Below, in pieces: positions 50,435 through 62,655 of a DNA stretch of 64,000 bases. How positions within the stretch are numbered: position 1 is the first letter of the stretch; every line of letters starts with the position of its first letter. The notes under the pieces are model-generated. The model had not been told where the DNA came from, made no database searches, and worked only from the letters and a program-made list of their open reading frames with translations. This DNA is from Pseudoscleropodium purum (taxonomy: Eukaryota > Streptophyta > Bryopsida > Hypnales > Brachytheciaceae): contig OZ017800.1 of NCBI GenBank assembly GCA_963969395.1, forward strand, positions 10,944,479 through 11,008,478, given 5' to 3'. Both the position numbers and the translations under genes were made by a program.

Positions 50435-53400
50435 ATGGGATATTTCTTTCTGGCAGTCATGGCCGCACTGCAAAAGGGGAAGAGCATGCTAGATTCCTTG
50501 GTGGCGGGGGAGACCACTTTGAAGGAGATCTTTGGTGGCAAATATAGCCCCGTTGGGAAGCAACCCGATCTCGAGCGCACACCTTCCGGCACTCGGAAAT
50601 GGATCAAAGAGCTCTCTTCACTTGGCAACGTTGTGATTGGACATTGCGCAAGGTAGCCAATGTTTTATGAAATCTGGAGCCTGTGCGTGTATGTACCGTT
50701 ACATGTTTCAGCACTGTGCATCTTTTTTTGCCTTCATTTAAGGAATAATGCATTTTGAATTTACAATCAAAATCTGATCCTTTTTAGTACCTAGTTTGCA
50801 AAGTTCAATTGTAGGATCTTGAATATCATGTTGTTTTCCTCTTCTGATCACATTTTTCCAGCTGTTGATTCTAAGTATGTCAAATAAATCTCAATAGTCG
50901 AAGTTTTAGACCTCGAAAATTCAAAAATGCACTTCGATCTTGAAGGCAAGTCTGTGGGCTCGGTTGCTGAACTTATTCGTTAGTGGGTTCTAAATTCAAT
51001 TAAGAAAGGCCAGCATCATGGGTTCTAATCCTCGTCATCCCAACCATTGAGTTTCATCAGCTTCAAAATCTTGCATTACCGGTAGCATTGTATGCTACCG
51101 TATTTGGCTTTATTCGGGCTTGCATTATGTATTAAATAGCCAAACCAACCGTGAAGCAGCGAGTCCGTTATCGGTCGTTACTGGGGATTGAAGGGTGCGT
51201 GTTACTCCTTGTGAAAGAGGAGGTTTATAAGTTTGAACGTGTGAACTATTCTGTGCTGCTCCAACTGACTGCACCCACGGAAGCATGTAATAGCCGACAG
51301 CCAGTCATGGGTGCTGATCCTCCTCTCAACCATTGAAACCCTGCCATAACAAACTTTTAAGTCCTGCATTGGCATTAAATGTGTTTAGTAGCTGAGTTCT
51401 GTGAGTTGTGCCTTTGAATTGTCAGGATATTGCAGCTGCACCCGGAGGAGCTTCAGAGGCATTTTGAGGAGGAGGCTCCTGCCTCAGCCAAACATCCTTC
51501 AAAGTATGCGCTTTACCTTGTGGAGTATAGCTGTTTCAGAGCCCTTTCTGTGCAAGCTCAAGTCACGGATCATCTTAGTGACAAGGAGTTTCGCCGCTTG
51601 TCTTTTGACATGATGCTTGCTTGGGAGGCTCCAGGAGCCACCGACAGGCCTGTTGTGAAGGTACTGACCCTGTTCTGATTTCACTTGAAGAAATTCCGTA
51701 GTCATTTCTCCCCAAGAGTCTTGGGTCCCTGTATTCACTATTTTAAAACCCTTGGAGAGCTTTGATTTTGCATGATGACAGATGTACTATTTGACAAAGA
51801 ATGCCTTTCTGGCAGACTGTGAATCTTGATTTGTACATGAACTTTTGACTCATGGAAGGTAAACTCCTCTGGAACTAAATAGAACTCAGGGACCAAATTT
51901 GCAAAGGTTTCTTCTAATGGATACTTCTGATGGTTCACATGCTCTTTTGGACTCACTTTCAGCCTGTTACTATTAGCCTTTTTAAAAGACTGGATTGCAA
52001 TGGTTCCTGCAGGTTGATGTGGAGAGCACTGTTGGATCTGATGCTTTCGCTCGGCTAGCCCCTGCTATTCCTACTGTTGCAGATGCGATCACTGTGCACA
52101 GCCAGTTTGAAGCTCTGACTGCGAGCACTGGAGGCCGTCTCCCCTTCCCCATTTATGATAAATATATCGAAAAGCTGGATAAGTAAGTTATATGCAATCT
52201 CCTTCTTTCCTTTTCCCCCTTGATGATGCGAGTGGTTTTGGAAGCACTATTGCTGTTGATGAATTCTGCTCTTGTTGCTTACGTTTTTATGGAGTTAAAA
52301 AGAGAGGGGTTGGCCACTTAATCTTGTATCGAAATCTCTTGCGCAGGTCAATCAAGGCCATAAAGAACCAAGTAACACCGGCTCTGCTGAAGGCATTGCA
52401 ATTGGAAAGGAATGAGACTTTGATTGATATAGATGGGACTGCCACAACTCAGCCTGTCCTTCAACATGTCGGTGTTTCTACTTGGCCTGGTATGGTTGAT
52501 ATCCCTTTCACCCACTCTTTGCTAGTGATGATAGCTTTCTTCTCTCGCAAGTGAATTCATTTTAAGTGCACGACTTTTTGGAAAGCGTGTACTAATCGTA
52601 AATTCTTATCAAGCGACTTTGCACAGAAATAATGATCAAAGATATTGCGAGAGGGTTTGGATGGTGTGCACCCTCTCTAGCTCTATCTACCATGTTATAG
52701 GCACAAATGGATGTAATATTTTAGGTTTTATAGGTGGAATGGGATAAGAGGGCAGAAAAAAAATGCACTGGACTGCTGCAGAACTTTTCCAACTAGAGGC
52801 TTAATTTTTGCGTGTTTCTGGCTTCCTAACTTTGTGCAGGACGATTGACGCTAACGGATCATGCATTCTACTTTGAAGCCACTGGAGTTGTGTCGTACGA
52901 CAAGCGCAAGAAGTTCGACCTATCGGCAGATTTGAAGCATGTGGTGAAGCCAGATTTAACAGGACCGTGGGGTGCCCGTCTTTTTGACAAAGCTGTTATG
53001 TATAAATCAAGCGCCACGTAAGTTGTTTATTATTAGTTCCACCTATGCAGAACATTACTTGATTGTTTAGGTCTTTGTTTTATGGAGTCCCTCCAGCACC
53101 TGCTTAGTTTACTGTCCATCTTGATGTACCGGTAGATCCATATGGTAGAATCTACATTACAACATTAACCCCCAAAGGACCAAGGATTCATTGTTTAAAA
53201 CTAACCAATTTGAAGCATCATATTATGAAAAATAAATAATTTTTATCAGTGAAGAACTTCGCATGTGTTGGGCACCAATTAGATATAATTCGACTAAGAA
53301 GAAAGTCCCTATATTACCTACTCTAAATTGCTAACAAAACATAAACTCACTCGGTTCATTAGGGGTTCGTATGAAGTCACCCCTCTCAGATCTTCTTGCT

Positions 53401-55954
53401 TCAACATTGGTTGGTGATTGGATACAGATTGAACCCTGTGGTGCTGGAGTTTCCAGAGCTGACAGGGCGAACACGCCGTGACTACTGGTTGGCAATTATC
53501 CGTGAAGTCATGTCAGTCCACCACTTTATTCGTACATATCAAATGGAAGGAGTAGGCAAAGCAGAGGCTTTAGCCAAGGCAGTGCTGGGAATCGCTCGGT
53601 TGAGAGCTATAAGGGAGATTTTCCATGTGCTGCCTCCGAAGCCTGAGAGTTTGCTCACGTTTTCACTGAGCGCAGAGATGCCCGGTGGAGACTTGATTCT
53701 GGCAGAGCTCGCCATCTCGCTTCGCACCACAGGTCAGGGTTCCTTTTTTTTTTCTTATCATTTTTCCTTTTTGTGGTTCCAAGAATTTGGTTGAGCTTCC
53801 CAATCTTGGCGAATTTTTCATAAATCTTTTTGTTATTTGTTAATTAGAATGCATTTTTATGATGATTTATGGCAAATTTTCATTGGAATCTGGCTAGATA
53901 ATCACATTTACTTCTGTAAATCTCCTATTGGCTTGTAGCGAAACCAATTTTCTTTTCAGAATCTGGTAATATGTAACCAAAATATGAATGACTGGCGCAG
54001 GTCGTGGTGAGTGGCAAGAAAGTGACCAGGGCAACAAGCTCTATGCCATCCCAGCCACAGCTGTGATTGCTGGATTTCGCCCTTCAACTCCCAAGGGGAC
54101 TGAAAAAGCCAAAGAAAGCCCTGTGCCTATTGGCGAGATTCTCATCGGTGACACCACTGCCTTGGAAAAGGCCATTTCGCAGTCTCGAGATAATAGCAAG
54201 AAGGTCCTTCTGGCGCAGGCTACTATTGAGGGTGTCAAGGTGGAGGGCATTGACACAAACGCTGCTGTTATGAAGGTATCTTTTCACCTCACTAAGAATT
54301 TTCCGTGTGATCCTTCTGATGAGCACGTTAATTAGCGTCGGTTTAGATTTGTCCAGGCAAGCCTTGAGGACAAGACATTTTAGCCATAGAAATTTAGCAA
54401 TGTGAGTCGTCAAAAAGTTGGAAAGTTGCTCTGAAGGGTTTCAACACCTACGGGAAAAGCATCTTGGCAATGGATGATAAATTGACATGGTTGCTTTCAT
54501 GGAAACATTTTTTTGTGAGTGGTCTTATCCATTCGACCATTTTGAGGAATTTGCCAAATTCCATCAGCCCACGGACTGGTCAAATGGATAAGCTCACTTG
54601 GCCTATTTCTTGGCCTCCAGACTTGTGTTGTGAAGTTTTAACCGGATGAGCATACTTTGTGGCTAACCTGGCCTGCTTCGGGTTGGTTTGTAGGAACTTC
54701 TGATTCCTCTGACAGCAGTGGTTACCTGGCTTCAAGCTGTATTCGCATGGGAGGAGCCTTTAAAGTCACTCGTATTCTGTATCATTGGCTGCTATGTCAT
54801 TTTCAAGTGGGTATTAAACCCATGCACCTTTCACTACCAATAACTACGCATTGTTATGACCTTACTACTTTGCATTTTGGATATGATGATATGAGATGAC
54901 ATTAGTAATGTAAATATTCTTGACACGTTTGAGCTCGCCGTATTGATTTATTTTTATCCTTCTTTGTCAACAGAGGTTGGCTAGCCTTCATGTTGCCGGG
55001 ATTACTGGTATTGATGGCTGCATATATGGCCTATGTGCGGTACATGCCAGATGGAGCGTCAGCCAAAGTAATTTTGGTTTACCCACCTCCCAAGCTCAAC
55101 GCAGTTGAGCAGTTGTTAGCTCTACAGCAGGCTTTGGCACAGTTGGAGGGATTGATCCAGGCTGCAAACATTTTCCTGCTCAAGAGTCGTGCTTTGGTTT
55201 TATCAGCTCTCCCGGAGGTCTCTCTACTTGACTCTTTATTTCCAATGCACCTAGTAGTGAAACTACTGTGGGCTAGATGGAATTTATATCTTTTTGTAAC
55301 TTTTTACATTTATCAAAGTTTCCATTGTATCAATGACTAAATTTCTAGTGTATCAATTGACTTTATACTGCCCATTACATTTTAAGTGAGTTAAGAACGG
55401 TACTTCTAATCCAAACGTATTGTTAAAAGTAAAAAAATCTAAGTTATGGCTATAACTTTGGCCCACATTAGTTGTACCTTTTTGGTGTGGATTGGCCTTT
55501 TAGTACCTGACCGTCTCTTTCACATGCACTGCTCTTCGGTTTTGTTTGATTCTAACAGTTCCCAGGACACTCAAGTTTCGTCACTTCTGACAGTGTAATG
55601 AACCATAAATGAATTTTTGAATAGTATGTTTTTGTTTTAATTAACAGAATTACCGCAATTCATTTGAAATCTGGGATTTGGTAACCAAGCTAAGCTTGGT
55701 TTGGTTTGGTTTGGTTTGTGCAGGCGACAAATCAGGTGATAATCCTCCTTCTGGCAGTAGCTGCTGCCTTGCTGATTCTTCCAACGCGGTGGTTGGTATT
55801 AGTTACTTTCCTGAACGTGTTCACAATGGAAATGCCGGCCAGGGCTGAAACGACCCGGAGGATTTTCCGGAGAATCAATGAATGGTGGTATGGCATTCCT
55901 GTTGTTCCAGTCAGGTTTCTCAAGCCGGAAGCAGATACTGGGAACAATAGATAA
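50435..55954 (+). CDS. DUF639 family membrane protein
   Basis: Ten exons: 50435-50652, 51426-51660, 52013-52182, 52347-52489, 52840-53017, 53428-53732, 54001-54275, 54694-54806, 54974-55217 and 55724-55954, total 703 residues, with all phases consistent. It follows the plant DUF639 family closely: RILQLHPEELQRHFEEEAP, CFRALSVQAQVTDHL, RRLSFDMMLAWEAP, TTQPVLQHVGVSTWPGRLTL, DHAFYFEATGVVSYD, DLTGPWGARLFDKAVMYKSS and FPELTGRTRRDYWLAIIREV are recognisable landmarks. The C-terminal third has three to four membrane segments (about residues 533-545, 548-567 and 632-660, the last spanning VIILLLAVAAALLILPTRWL). The biochemical function of the family is not known to me. The start could also be the second Met (MAALQ, 50459), which looks more like family N-termini. 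All introns are GT-AG. The last acceptor follows a (GGTTT)4 run. Confidence 0.93.
51010..51340. repeat. Repeated tRNA-arm-like motif inside DUF639 intron 1
   Basis: CCAGCATCATGGGTTCTAATC with CATCCCAACCATTGAG at 51010 and CCAGTCATGGGTGCTGATC with CTCAACCATTGAA at 51301 look like two diverged copies. GGTTCTAATCC resembles a tRNA T-arm (B box), so a SINE-like origin is possible. I could not fold either copy into a cloverleaf. Confidence 0.35.
55697..55718. repeat. (GGTTT)n run next to the last DUF639 acceptor
   Basis: Four tandem copies of TTGGT or GGTTT lie in the pyrimidine-poor stretch before TGCAG at 55719-55723. The intron thus lacks the usual T-rich tract at this acceptor except for the Ts of the repeat. 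Confidence 0.85.
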
Positions 55955-56530
55955 ATCGCATTGCTATTGTAGTCTAGCTTGTGCATATATATTTTTGTAA
56001 AATTGGGGGTGATGATGGAGTTAGTTTATGCAAATGGAAGATTTCTCTAGTGTACATTACATTACAGGTCAGGGATGGGAGGAGGGCCCAGGAACAAGGC
56101 CACTTACCACGGTCACAAGAAGTTGTGTAATAAGGAATTGGACAAGTGAGAAAAGGATTCTATACCACTTTCTTGAGCTTATGACCCTCCTGTGGTACTG
56201 TACACAATTTGGGAGTTGAGAACAAAAATCCAACCGTGCAGCTCTTCAAGATGAGGTGGTCTTGTTGTGTGCCATTGTTACATTGGGTGAATTGTGGATG
56301 ACTTTGTCTCGAAATCAACACCTGACCCCCTAGAAAGTCTCCTTAACCTTGATAGAATTCCTTTGCATTTTGTGGAGGAACATCAAGAACTTCAAAAAAA
56401 TTTAAAATGTTTTTTCCTATAATCTGAACAGCTAATTGTTGTATTTTGTAGCAATATAATTGAAAGAGGGAACGAAAATTGAAAAGCGAAGTTCATAAAG
56501 TTGATTTTGGGGGCTTGAAAGATGATTTTC

Positions 56531-56580
56531 TTAATGCCGTTGCTCTCAAGTAGCAGAAGAAGGAAGGGCAACGGCATTAA
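56531..56580. repeat. Perfect 13-base inverted repeat
   Basis: TTAATGCCGTTGC (56531-56543) is the exact reverse complement of GCAACGGCATTAA (56568-56580), with a 24-base loop. Confidence 0.93.
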
Positions 56581-56629
56581 GTGGGCATCAAGGCTGCATC
56601 TAAGCTGCCGTTAAGAAGATGCCATTGAA
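56581..56629. repeat. 50-base repeat, copy 1
   Basis: Starts GTGGGCATCAAGGCTGC and runs to GATGCCATTGAA. Nearly identical to 59795-59845, with one substitution (GCATCT versus GCCTCT) and a 2-base gap (TTAAGAAG versus TTAAGCCAAG). Copy 1 begins directly at the hairpin. Confidence 0.9.
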
Positions 56630-57851
56630 TCACATTCATGACCCATTAGCTAGTGCAGAAGGCTACATTTTGAACTTAAGACGGGTTGAGCAAACAGCTC
56701 TCATGTTTACCAAAATCCAGACTCTTTTGAATTCATTCCAATCAAATTATCACCCAAAATGAGATCCATAGAAACTGATCATACAGATCAATTGGTAGTA
56801 GAGACGGGTATAGAGCTACAAGGAAATGAACAAATGATTTGACCGTACCATTGAAAAGATTATAATAGTCAAATAGGGCAATCTTTTAGTTTTGGAACAT
56901 CAAATTTGAGGCATTGAGGCGCTCAAGGGTTAATTGGTATATCCAAATTCTGCAACCAACTTACTCTTCTAACTTTGGAATTTGGAAGGTGTCATTTGGA
57001 CACCTCTAGCAATGGGATAACAATTCTCAACATTGAAAATATATTTTCATGCTTTGGTGATGGGAGACTCATCTTTGTGTTTTGTTTCAACAAAGGAGAC
57101 TTTGTCATCTTTCTCTAATTTGAAATTGAGAGAAGATGGGGTTGCACAGTGACCAACAAAATAGTCTACAAAATTTTATTTTGGTGGAAATTGGTATCAT
57201 CAATATACTAGTAATCTTTGAACTTACATTGAATGAAGATAGTATAACTAACTTTTGGTGAATTGAAGTCACATGCACTAGTAGGACAAATGAATATGGT
57301 TGGTTTGTACTCTTGTGAAGTCTCTTGAAAGGTACTAAATTGTTTTTATCACCAAGTTTGTGCACCTTCAATTATCACTTATCCCTAGAAGAACAGACCC
57401 ACAACCACTAATTTTAAGCCTCAATGTCCGTCATTCTATTTGTTGCCATTTTGCAACTAGATTTGAATGAAAAATTTATATTTATCTTTTAGAGATAAAT
57501 GTTTTGCACTAAAATGTACTTTTGTTTTGAAAATTTGTACATTGCCCTCTACTACTCCAGAACATGCACAGATCACTTATTTAAATGGTCAACAATCAGT
57601 GAATCTACTTGATAGACGCACAGGTTTTTTGAGAATCCAACACTGACTTTCACAACTCACTCCGAGTGCTGTGCCTCCCAAGTTATAATAATGTACACAA
57701 GGACGCGAGGGCCTTGTTTCGGCGTGTGTCGACTACAGAAAAGGCGAGTTCTCGTCACCAGAAGTGCGTGATAGAGTGAGCGAGAGAGAGGCAGGGAGGA
57801 GAGGAGAGGGACTTTTGCTTCCAAGTTGGGGTTTAAGCTTAATGTGTGATT

Positions 57852-57905
57852 AGTCCCATATGGATTGAAGGCGGGTTTGGGGGGGGGGGGGTGTGGAGTA
57901 TAAGA
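57852..57905 (+). promoter_or_regulatory. U2 snRNA promoter: USE-like and TATA elements
   Basis: AGTCCCATATGG at 57852-57863 matches the plant snRNA upstream sequence element (RTCCCACATCG) with few mismatches. TATAAG at 57899-57904 lies about 33 bases before the RNA start. The USE-to-TATA gap is about 35 bases, the wide spacing of plant polymerase II snRNA genes. A run of 13 G (57879-57891) sits between them. Confidence 0.8.
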
Positions 57906-57931
57906 AGTGAAGGGCAAGCATTTAGGGAAGT

Positions 57932-58134
57932 ATACCTTTCTCGGCCTTTTGGCTAAGATCAAGTGTAGTATCTGTTCTTATCAGTTTAATATCTGATACG
58001 GGGGTCATGTTATCCCCACGATATTAATCTAATTTTTTCTGGGGAGCGGGGTCACCCGGCAGCTTGCTGCCCGGCCTCGCGCGCGTCGCCTTGGTATTGC
58101 ACTATCTCCTCGGCTTGGCGCAGCCCATCCACCC
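57932..58134 (+). ncRNA. U2: U2 spliceosomal snRNA
   Basis: The 5' part is the canonical plant U2: ATACCTTTCTCGGCCTTTTG, then GCTAAGATCAAGTGTAGTAT with the branch-point recognition GTAGTA at 57965-57970, and CTTATCAGTTTAATATCTGAT. Stem IIa is GGGGGTCATGTTATCCCC. The Sm-binding site is the T-rich run in TAATTTTTTCTGG (about 58031-58041). The 3' half is GC-rich with the expected stem loops (CACCCGGCAGC to GCTGCCCGGCC). The end is placed near CCCATCCACCC by comparison with plant U2 of about 196-200 nt; it could be a few bases earlier. Conserved functional parts and the promoter elements suggest an active gene. Confidence 0.96.
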
Positions 58135-59390
58135 GGAGGTGACCTAAACGAAACCCTAAACAGCAATCCTGAGCCCAATTGAGGGACGGATCCACATCCT
58201 CCACTGATGAAGTAAGATAAGATTGTCATCGACTCATGTGCACCAGCAAGCAGATTACACCTTACATGCTGGTTTCCGATTATCTCAAGGATTGCTTTGC
58301 TCTGGACTGATCGGAAGAGAAGACTGTTTGTATGGACAGAGGCGAAATCTAAAGTGAACGTCAGTCTTGAAATGGCCACGTGGTGTGAAACGATGTCGTT
58401 TGTTATCACTGAACTCGAGAAACAAACTGACTGAGATCTTCTTGAAGTGTTTCTTCAAAGCGTGACTGGCGTACGTGTTGAGCGAGTGGCTTTGATCATT
58501 AGGAGATCGAGGTGTATTCATGAATTGATACGTGCCTACGTACAGCACAGAATGCAAAGTTGGATTAGTGGAATACGACCTTCAGTTTCATTCCCAGGTG
58601 GACTCTTAGGCCGCGTGAGCCGGATTAAATGTTTGTTCCCACTTTTGTTTTCTTATGAACCCTGTCGTCACTTCTCAAAGACAAAGAGATGCGAAGTTTT
58701 GAGGTTTGCCGGTACTGCATCGCAGATCGGATCGGAGGAGGTGTTGATGTGAATTCTGAAAATTTTGAATTTCATATTTAGAAGAAGAGACGGACCCCGA
58801 ATCACGGAGGGCAGCCGTGAAATGAATACGAATTCAATGGTCCTAAAATACGGGCAAGTTTTTATTGCGTGGCGGAACAAGGGCGAAAAAATCTCTCCGA
58901 CCACCACTCGGAAGCGAAGGCTCTTAGCACTTCCGGTCAAACCTCCGACTGCATACCTACCTACCTGAAATGAACAGTCCGTCGATGGGTATTTCTTCCT
59001 TCGTTATGTGATTATGTGTACAACGTAGTCTAGTAATTGTGGGTCTTAGGGTATCGGTTATTTTTGGGTGGTGGACAATGTCATGGGAAAGAGGAAAAGA
59101 GGAAAAGAGGAAAAGGGTAGTGAGGGTTTTCTGGGGAGCTTCATAGGGAAGAGGATCATGCAAAGTTATGTTTCAGTGGCTTGCTATGCAAAGAATTGAA
59201 GGAAGAGCGAGCTAGAGGAGTGGTACGTTGCAGAAGAATCCTCTTTAAATTTGCTGTTGGATCTCAATTGAATCGTGCATAAACAGGGTTGGCATGTGAA
59301 CTCTGCAGTTTACTCCTCGATCTTTCGATCCGCACATCCTTGATTGCCACAAGCTGGTTTCATTCGGGTTTTGGCCTTCTCGATTTGTCA
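58135..59390. other. Moderate-GC DNA without a recognised gene
   Basis: Short frames on both strands (for example 58447-58752 + and 58668-58940 -) have no domain. A telo-box-like AAACCCTAAAC is near 58150. A (GGAAAAGA)n purine run lies at about 59088-59118. Nothing coding can be supported. Confidence 0.45.
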
Positions 59391-59509
59391 GTAACAAGTC
59401 CGATCATTTGATCATTCGATGATCGAGCTGCGGTTTTTGACTCCGGACTCAGCATCGATCGATCAAATCCTCACAGTTAGTTTGCTTTCATGTCCTCGAT
59501 CTTCCTTGG
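59391..59509 (+). repeat. Inverted repeat, left arm
   Basis: GTAACAAGTCCGATCATTTG at the outer end matches the reverse complement of the final bases of the window. About 115 bases are shared, with around four substitutions and one 4-base gap. A 35-codon frame (IELRF, TPDSASIDQILTV) runs in both arms but has no recognisable domain. Confidence 0.92.
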
Positions 59510-59794
59510 AGTTGGTATCTGAGAACATTGGAAAAAATCGGGTGAAAAGATCTATAAATTTTTTATGTAGAGTAAGAAATAGGGGGAAAAATGAAACTTA
59601 GTATTTGAAAAATTGATTCAGTATGGAAATTAAAGGAAAATCTAGCCGTTAGATTTTTTTAAATCCCGAATATTGCCCCTTGTTATCTTTTATTCATGAA
59701 ACTTTGTGCTTTCCTAATCCAAAGGGATATGAACCTGATTGTCAAAGAACCAGAAGGAGGCTTTTCCACCAACGGCAGTGCTGAGGCCCCAATC

Positions 59795-59845
59795 GTGGGC
59801 ATCAAGGCTGCCTCTAAGCTGCCGTTAAGCCAAGATGCCATTGAA
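59795..59845. repeat. 50-base repeat, copy 2
   Basis: Second copy of the 56581-56629 sequence. Here it lies inside a 75-codon frame (59696-59923), reading VGIKAASKLPLSQDAIETLE; in copy 1 the same bases are not part of a long frame. It may be a captured exon fragment of an unidentified gene. Confidence 0.85.
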
Positions 59846-60969
59846 ACACTTGAACAGATGTATACCTGGTCACTCCATTCGATGTGTATGTATAGACACA
59901 CAGTGTTGAAGAAATTTGGATAAAATACTGTAATTTACAAATTTTACAAACTTTTTAATTTTAGTTAAAAAATAAACTCGATAAGTTTCATTTCATTAGT
60001 TGGACTCAAATTCAAAAATTATCATTTTTATGGCTAAAATTCACATCAAGTGTAAATAGCAAGAAATGGCCAAAATACACTACAAGGATGATCCATGGAT
60101 TAACTAAAGGCATTAAGCATTTTATTCTTTAGAAAAGTTAATAATATGACAATGAGTGAATTTGCAATACTACTCTCTGAAAATATATCCAGGCAACTTC
60201 AAAAAAGAAGTGAATGAAAAAATGTATTTTTCCACATTATAGATTTAGGTGAAGTCATTCAAAGGTTTTTTTTTTTGTCCTTATTGCACTTGGTGTTAAA
60301 ATAAACATCCTTTTAGTGTTAAAATAAGCATTTCAGTGAAGTTTGAAGTTGAGGATCTATAACTACATTTTTAAATATGGAGTGACGTGGAAATTTTCTT
60401 TATACCCCAATCACTACACAAAATAGTGAAATTAGATTGCCCTACATTAATTTCTCAACTTTTGACACTATATAAATATTTTCGGTTACTATGCAAGAAT
60501 GCATTACTTTTGAATTAGGTTTTGTTGTGATTGAGACTCATGAATCTCCATATGTACAAATAGAAAAAAAATTGAAATATTTTTTGACTTTGATGACTTG
60601 TAAAGTAACTTTCTTGATGTAAAGCAACCCAATTGTTAAGGCAACCTAATTTCACTATTTTGTGTAGAAGAAAAACATATCTAGCATAACCATCTACTAT
60701 GCAATTAGTGTCCTATATAACTATCATGTGATTATAATCCTCTCTATTAGCACCAAATCTAATGCAATTGTTTTATGTCATTGTTTTACAACATTGATAC
60801 ATTATTTTAGTTGCAAAGCAATCATTCTATAATTGAAAATAATGACTAGGAAACAACTAAGAAAAGATTGTAACTCTAAAATGACCATTATTAGAAAAAA
60901 TTTGAAGGCATTGTATGCCTGCAAGTTATCAAGCTCTAGGATTTGTGGGAATTGTACTTCTGTAGTAAC

Positions 60970-61170
60970 TGCATAGCAGTCTGACGTGGCCAAAACCTTC
61001 CCACATCATTTTCCAAATTTTTTTTTCAGCTTAGTTTTGCATTTCAGAATTTTAATTTTTTTTAAAAACATTTTTTGACAACCACTTGTTCCCTTCACTA
61101 TGGGAGAACAATTGTAGAGAACAAGCCCAAAATAAACTCTCAAAGCCTTCAAAAATTCTCTACTGAGTTG
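60970..61170. repeat. Dispersed repeat related to 18.54-18.79 kb
   Basis: Same order of blocks as the 18.55 kb copy (GACGTGGCCAAAACC, CACATCATT, GTTCCC with TATGGGAGAACA, then CTTCAAAAATTCTC). It is more AT-drifted. Likely a short non-autonomous element or its remnant. Confidence 0.6.
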
Positions 61171-62616
61171 TTTCTTAATTGCTTCATAGTCATACACTAG
61201 CTGTTTCTTAGTTGTTTTCTAGTTTTTTCTTAGTTGCTTTCAAAGTTCATTCCCATTTGTCTTATATCAATTGTAAAGAATACCATTTGATTGAACATAT
61301 AAGACTCATAAGTTGTAGTCTTTTACAATGAATTTTTTGAATAAAATTCTAAAATTCCTACAAATTGTAGATTTCTACAATCTATAGATATAAAAAAATA
61401 ATAAAAATTCAAGAAATTTTAAATCTATAAAATTGAATTTTTGAAATTTAGGAGGAAGGTACATCTGAAATTTTGAATTCTAAAAAAAATAGATTTAAAA
61501 TTCTAAAATCTAGAACAAATGTAGATGTGATGTTCTCTCAAATGTAGATCAATGTAGATGTGATGTTCTCTCAAACAGGCTCACTGAAATTGATTCACTG
61601 GAAAAATTTCTTTCATGAAATTCCAAATGACTCTATTGGCGTTTGAAGGACATTGATTTTGCTGGCAAACTTGCACTGCAGAAACCTTCACTTACATCTC
61701 GTTGCTCGGAATGTTTGTCTGTAGAAAATCTACATGCTTTGATGTTGTTATATCCTGTAAAGTCGTTTCATGTAAATTTGGTTTGGCAATACCACTGGTG
61801 TATTAGTTACAAGGAACATTATGTGGAAGCCACTGTGCTCAAACATAAAAAAGATGGTTCTTTTATTATATATATATATGGGTAGTTGGAAGAAACACTT
61901 GTTGGTTTTGGCTCAAAACAGCCTTATTACTAGAGTTTCGTGACTTTTGGAATAAGAATTAAAAAAATAAAATATGGATAATTTGTAAAGCATTAAAAAT
62001 AATATATGTGTAAAAATTCAAGCCTAAAAAATTTATCACTAAAAATTATGCCCAATAAAAGAGGCCAAGAAAAATGCAAGAAAATAGATACTCTTGAATT
62101 TGATTTTTAGAAAATAGTAAAAAAATTGAAAAAATTAAAAGAAAAAAATTTATTTTTCTGATTTTTTCTTTGGTCCCATGTGAACAAAAAATTCATCATA
62201 AAATTTTTTTTCCCTCCCTATAGTACTTGTGCAAACAATGTCCACTTTCAACCCATGTGTAGCCCTTACATTGGGTTCTTTGCCAAAAATCTCATCAGAC
62301 ATTTTTAGAATGTTATCCCACCTACAACAAGTCGAAACCTTGGCTTCAAAATTGCATTTCTAGTCCCCAAATAGGATTGAAAACCTCCAAAATAGCCAAG
62401 GTAGACACCCAATTGGGGCCACTTTAAAAATAGTAAATTATTATTTTTTAAATTGAAAAAATTATTGAATGTCTAGATCAATTATACTCACCTTTTCTCC
62501 AAATTAAGCTAAACTAGACTTAAATCACAAAAGTTATGAAAAAAAACACCTCCATGGAGAATGAGGGGACACAAAAAATGACAAGTGTTTCTCGCAATTA
62601 CCCATATTTTTGAGTC

Positions 62617-62655
62617 ATATATATATACACACACACATAGAGAGAGAGAGAGAGT
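62617..62655. repeat. Compound microsatellite (AT)n(AC)n(AG)n
   Basis: Three adjacent dinucleotide runs of about 5-8 units each. Confidence 0.95.

Larger units (their letters stand above)
55955..57840. other. Intergenic region downstream of DUF639
   Basis: The first part should include the DUF639 3' end (TTTTTGTAAAATTG near 55990). Nothing coding is supported. It contains a 13-base perfect hairpin (56531-56580) and the first copy of a 50-base repeat also found at 59795 (see separate entries). Confidence 0.5.

Noticed and set aside
58029..58409. 126-codon minus-strand frame overlapping U2
   Set aside because: Antisense to a well-conserved structural RNA; no domain.
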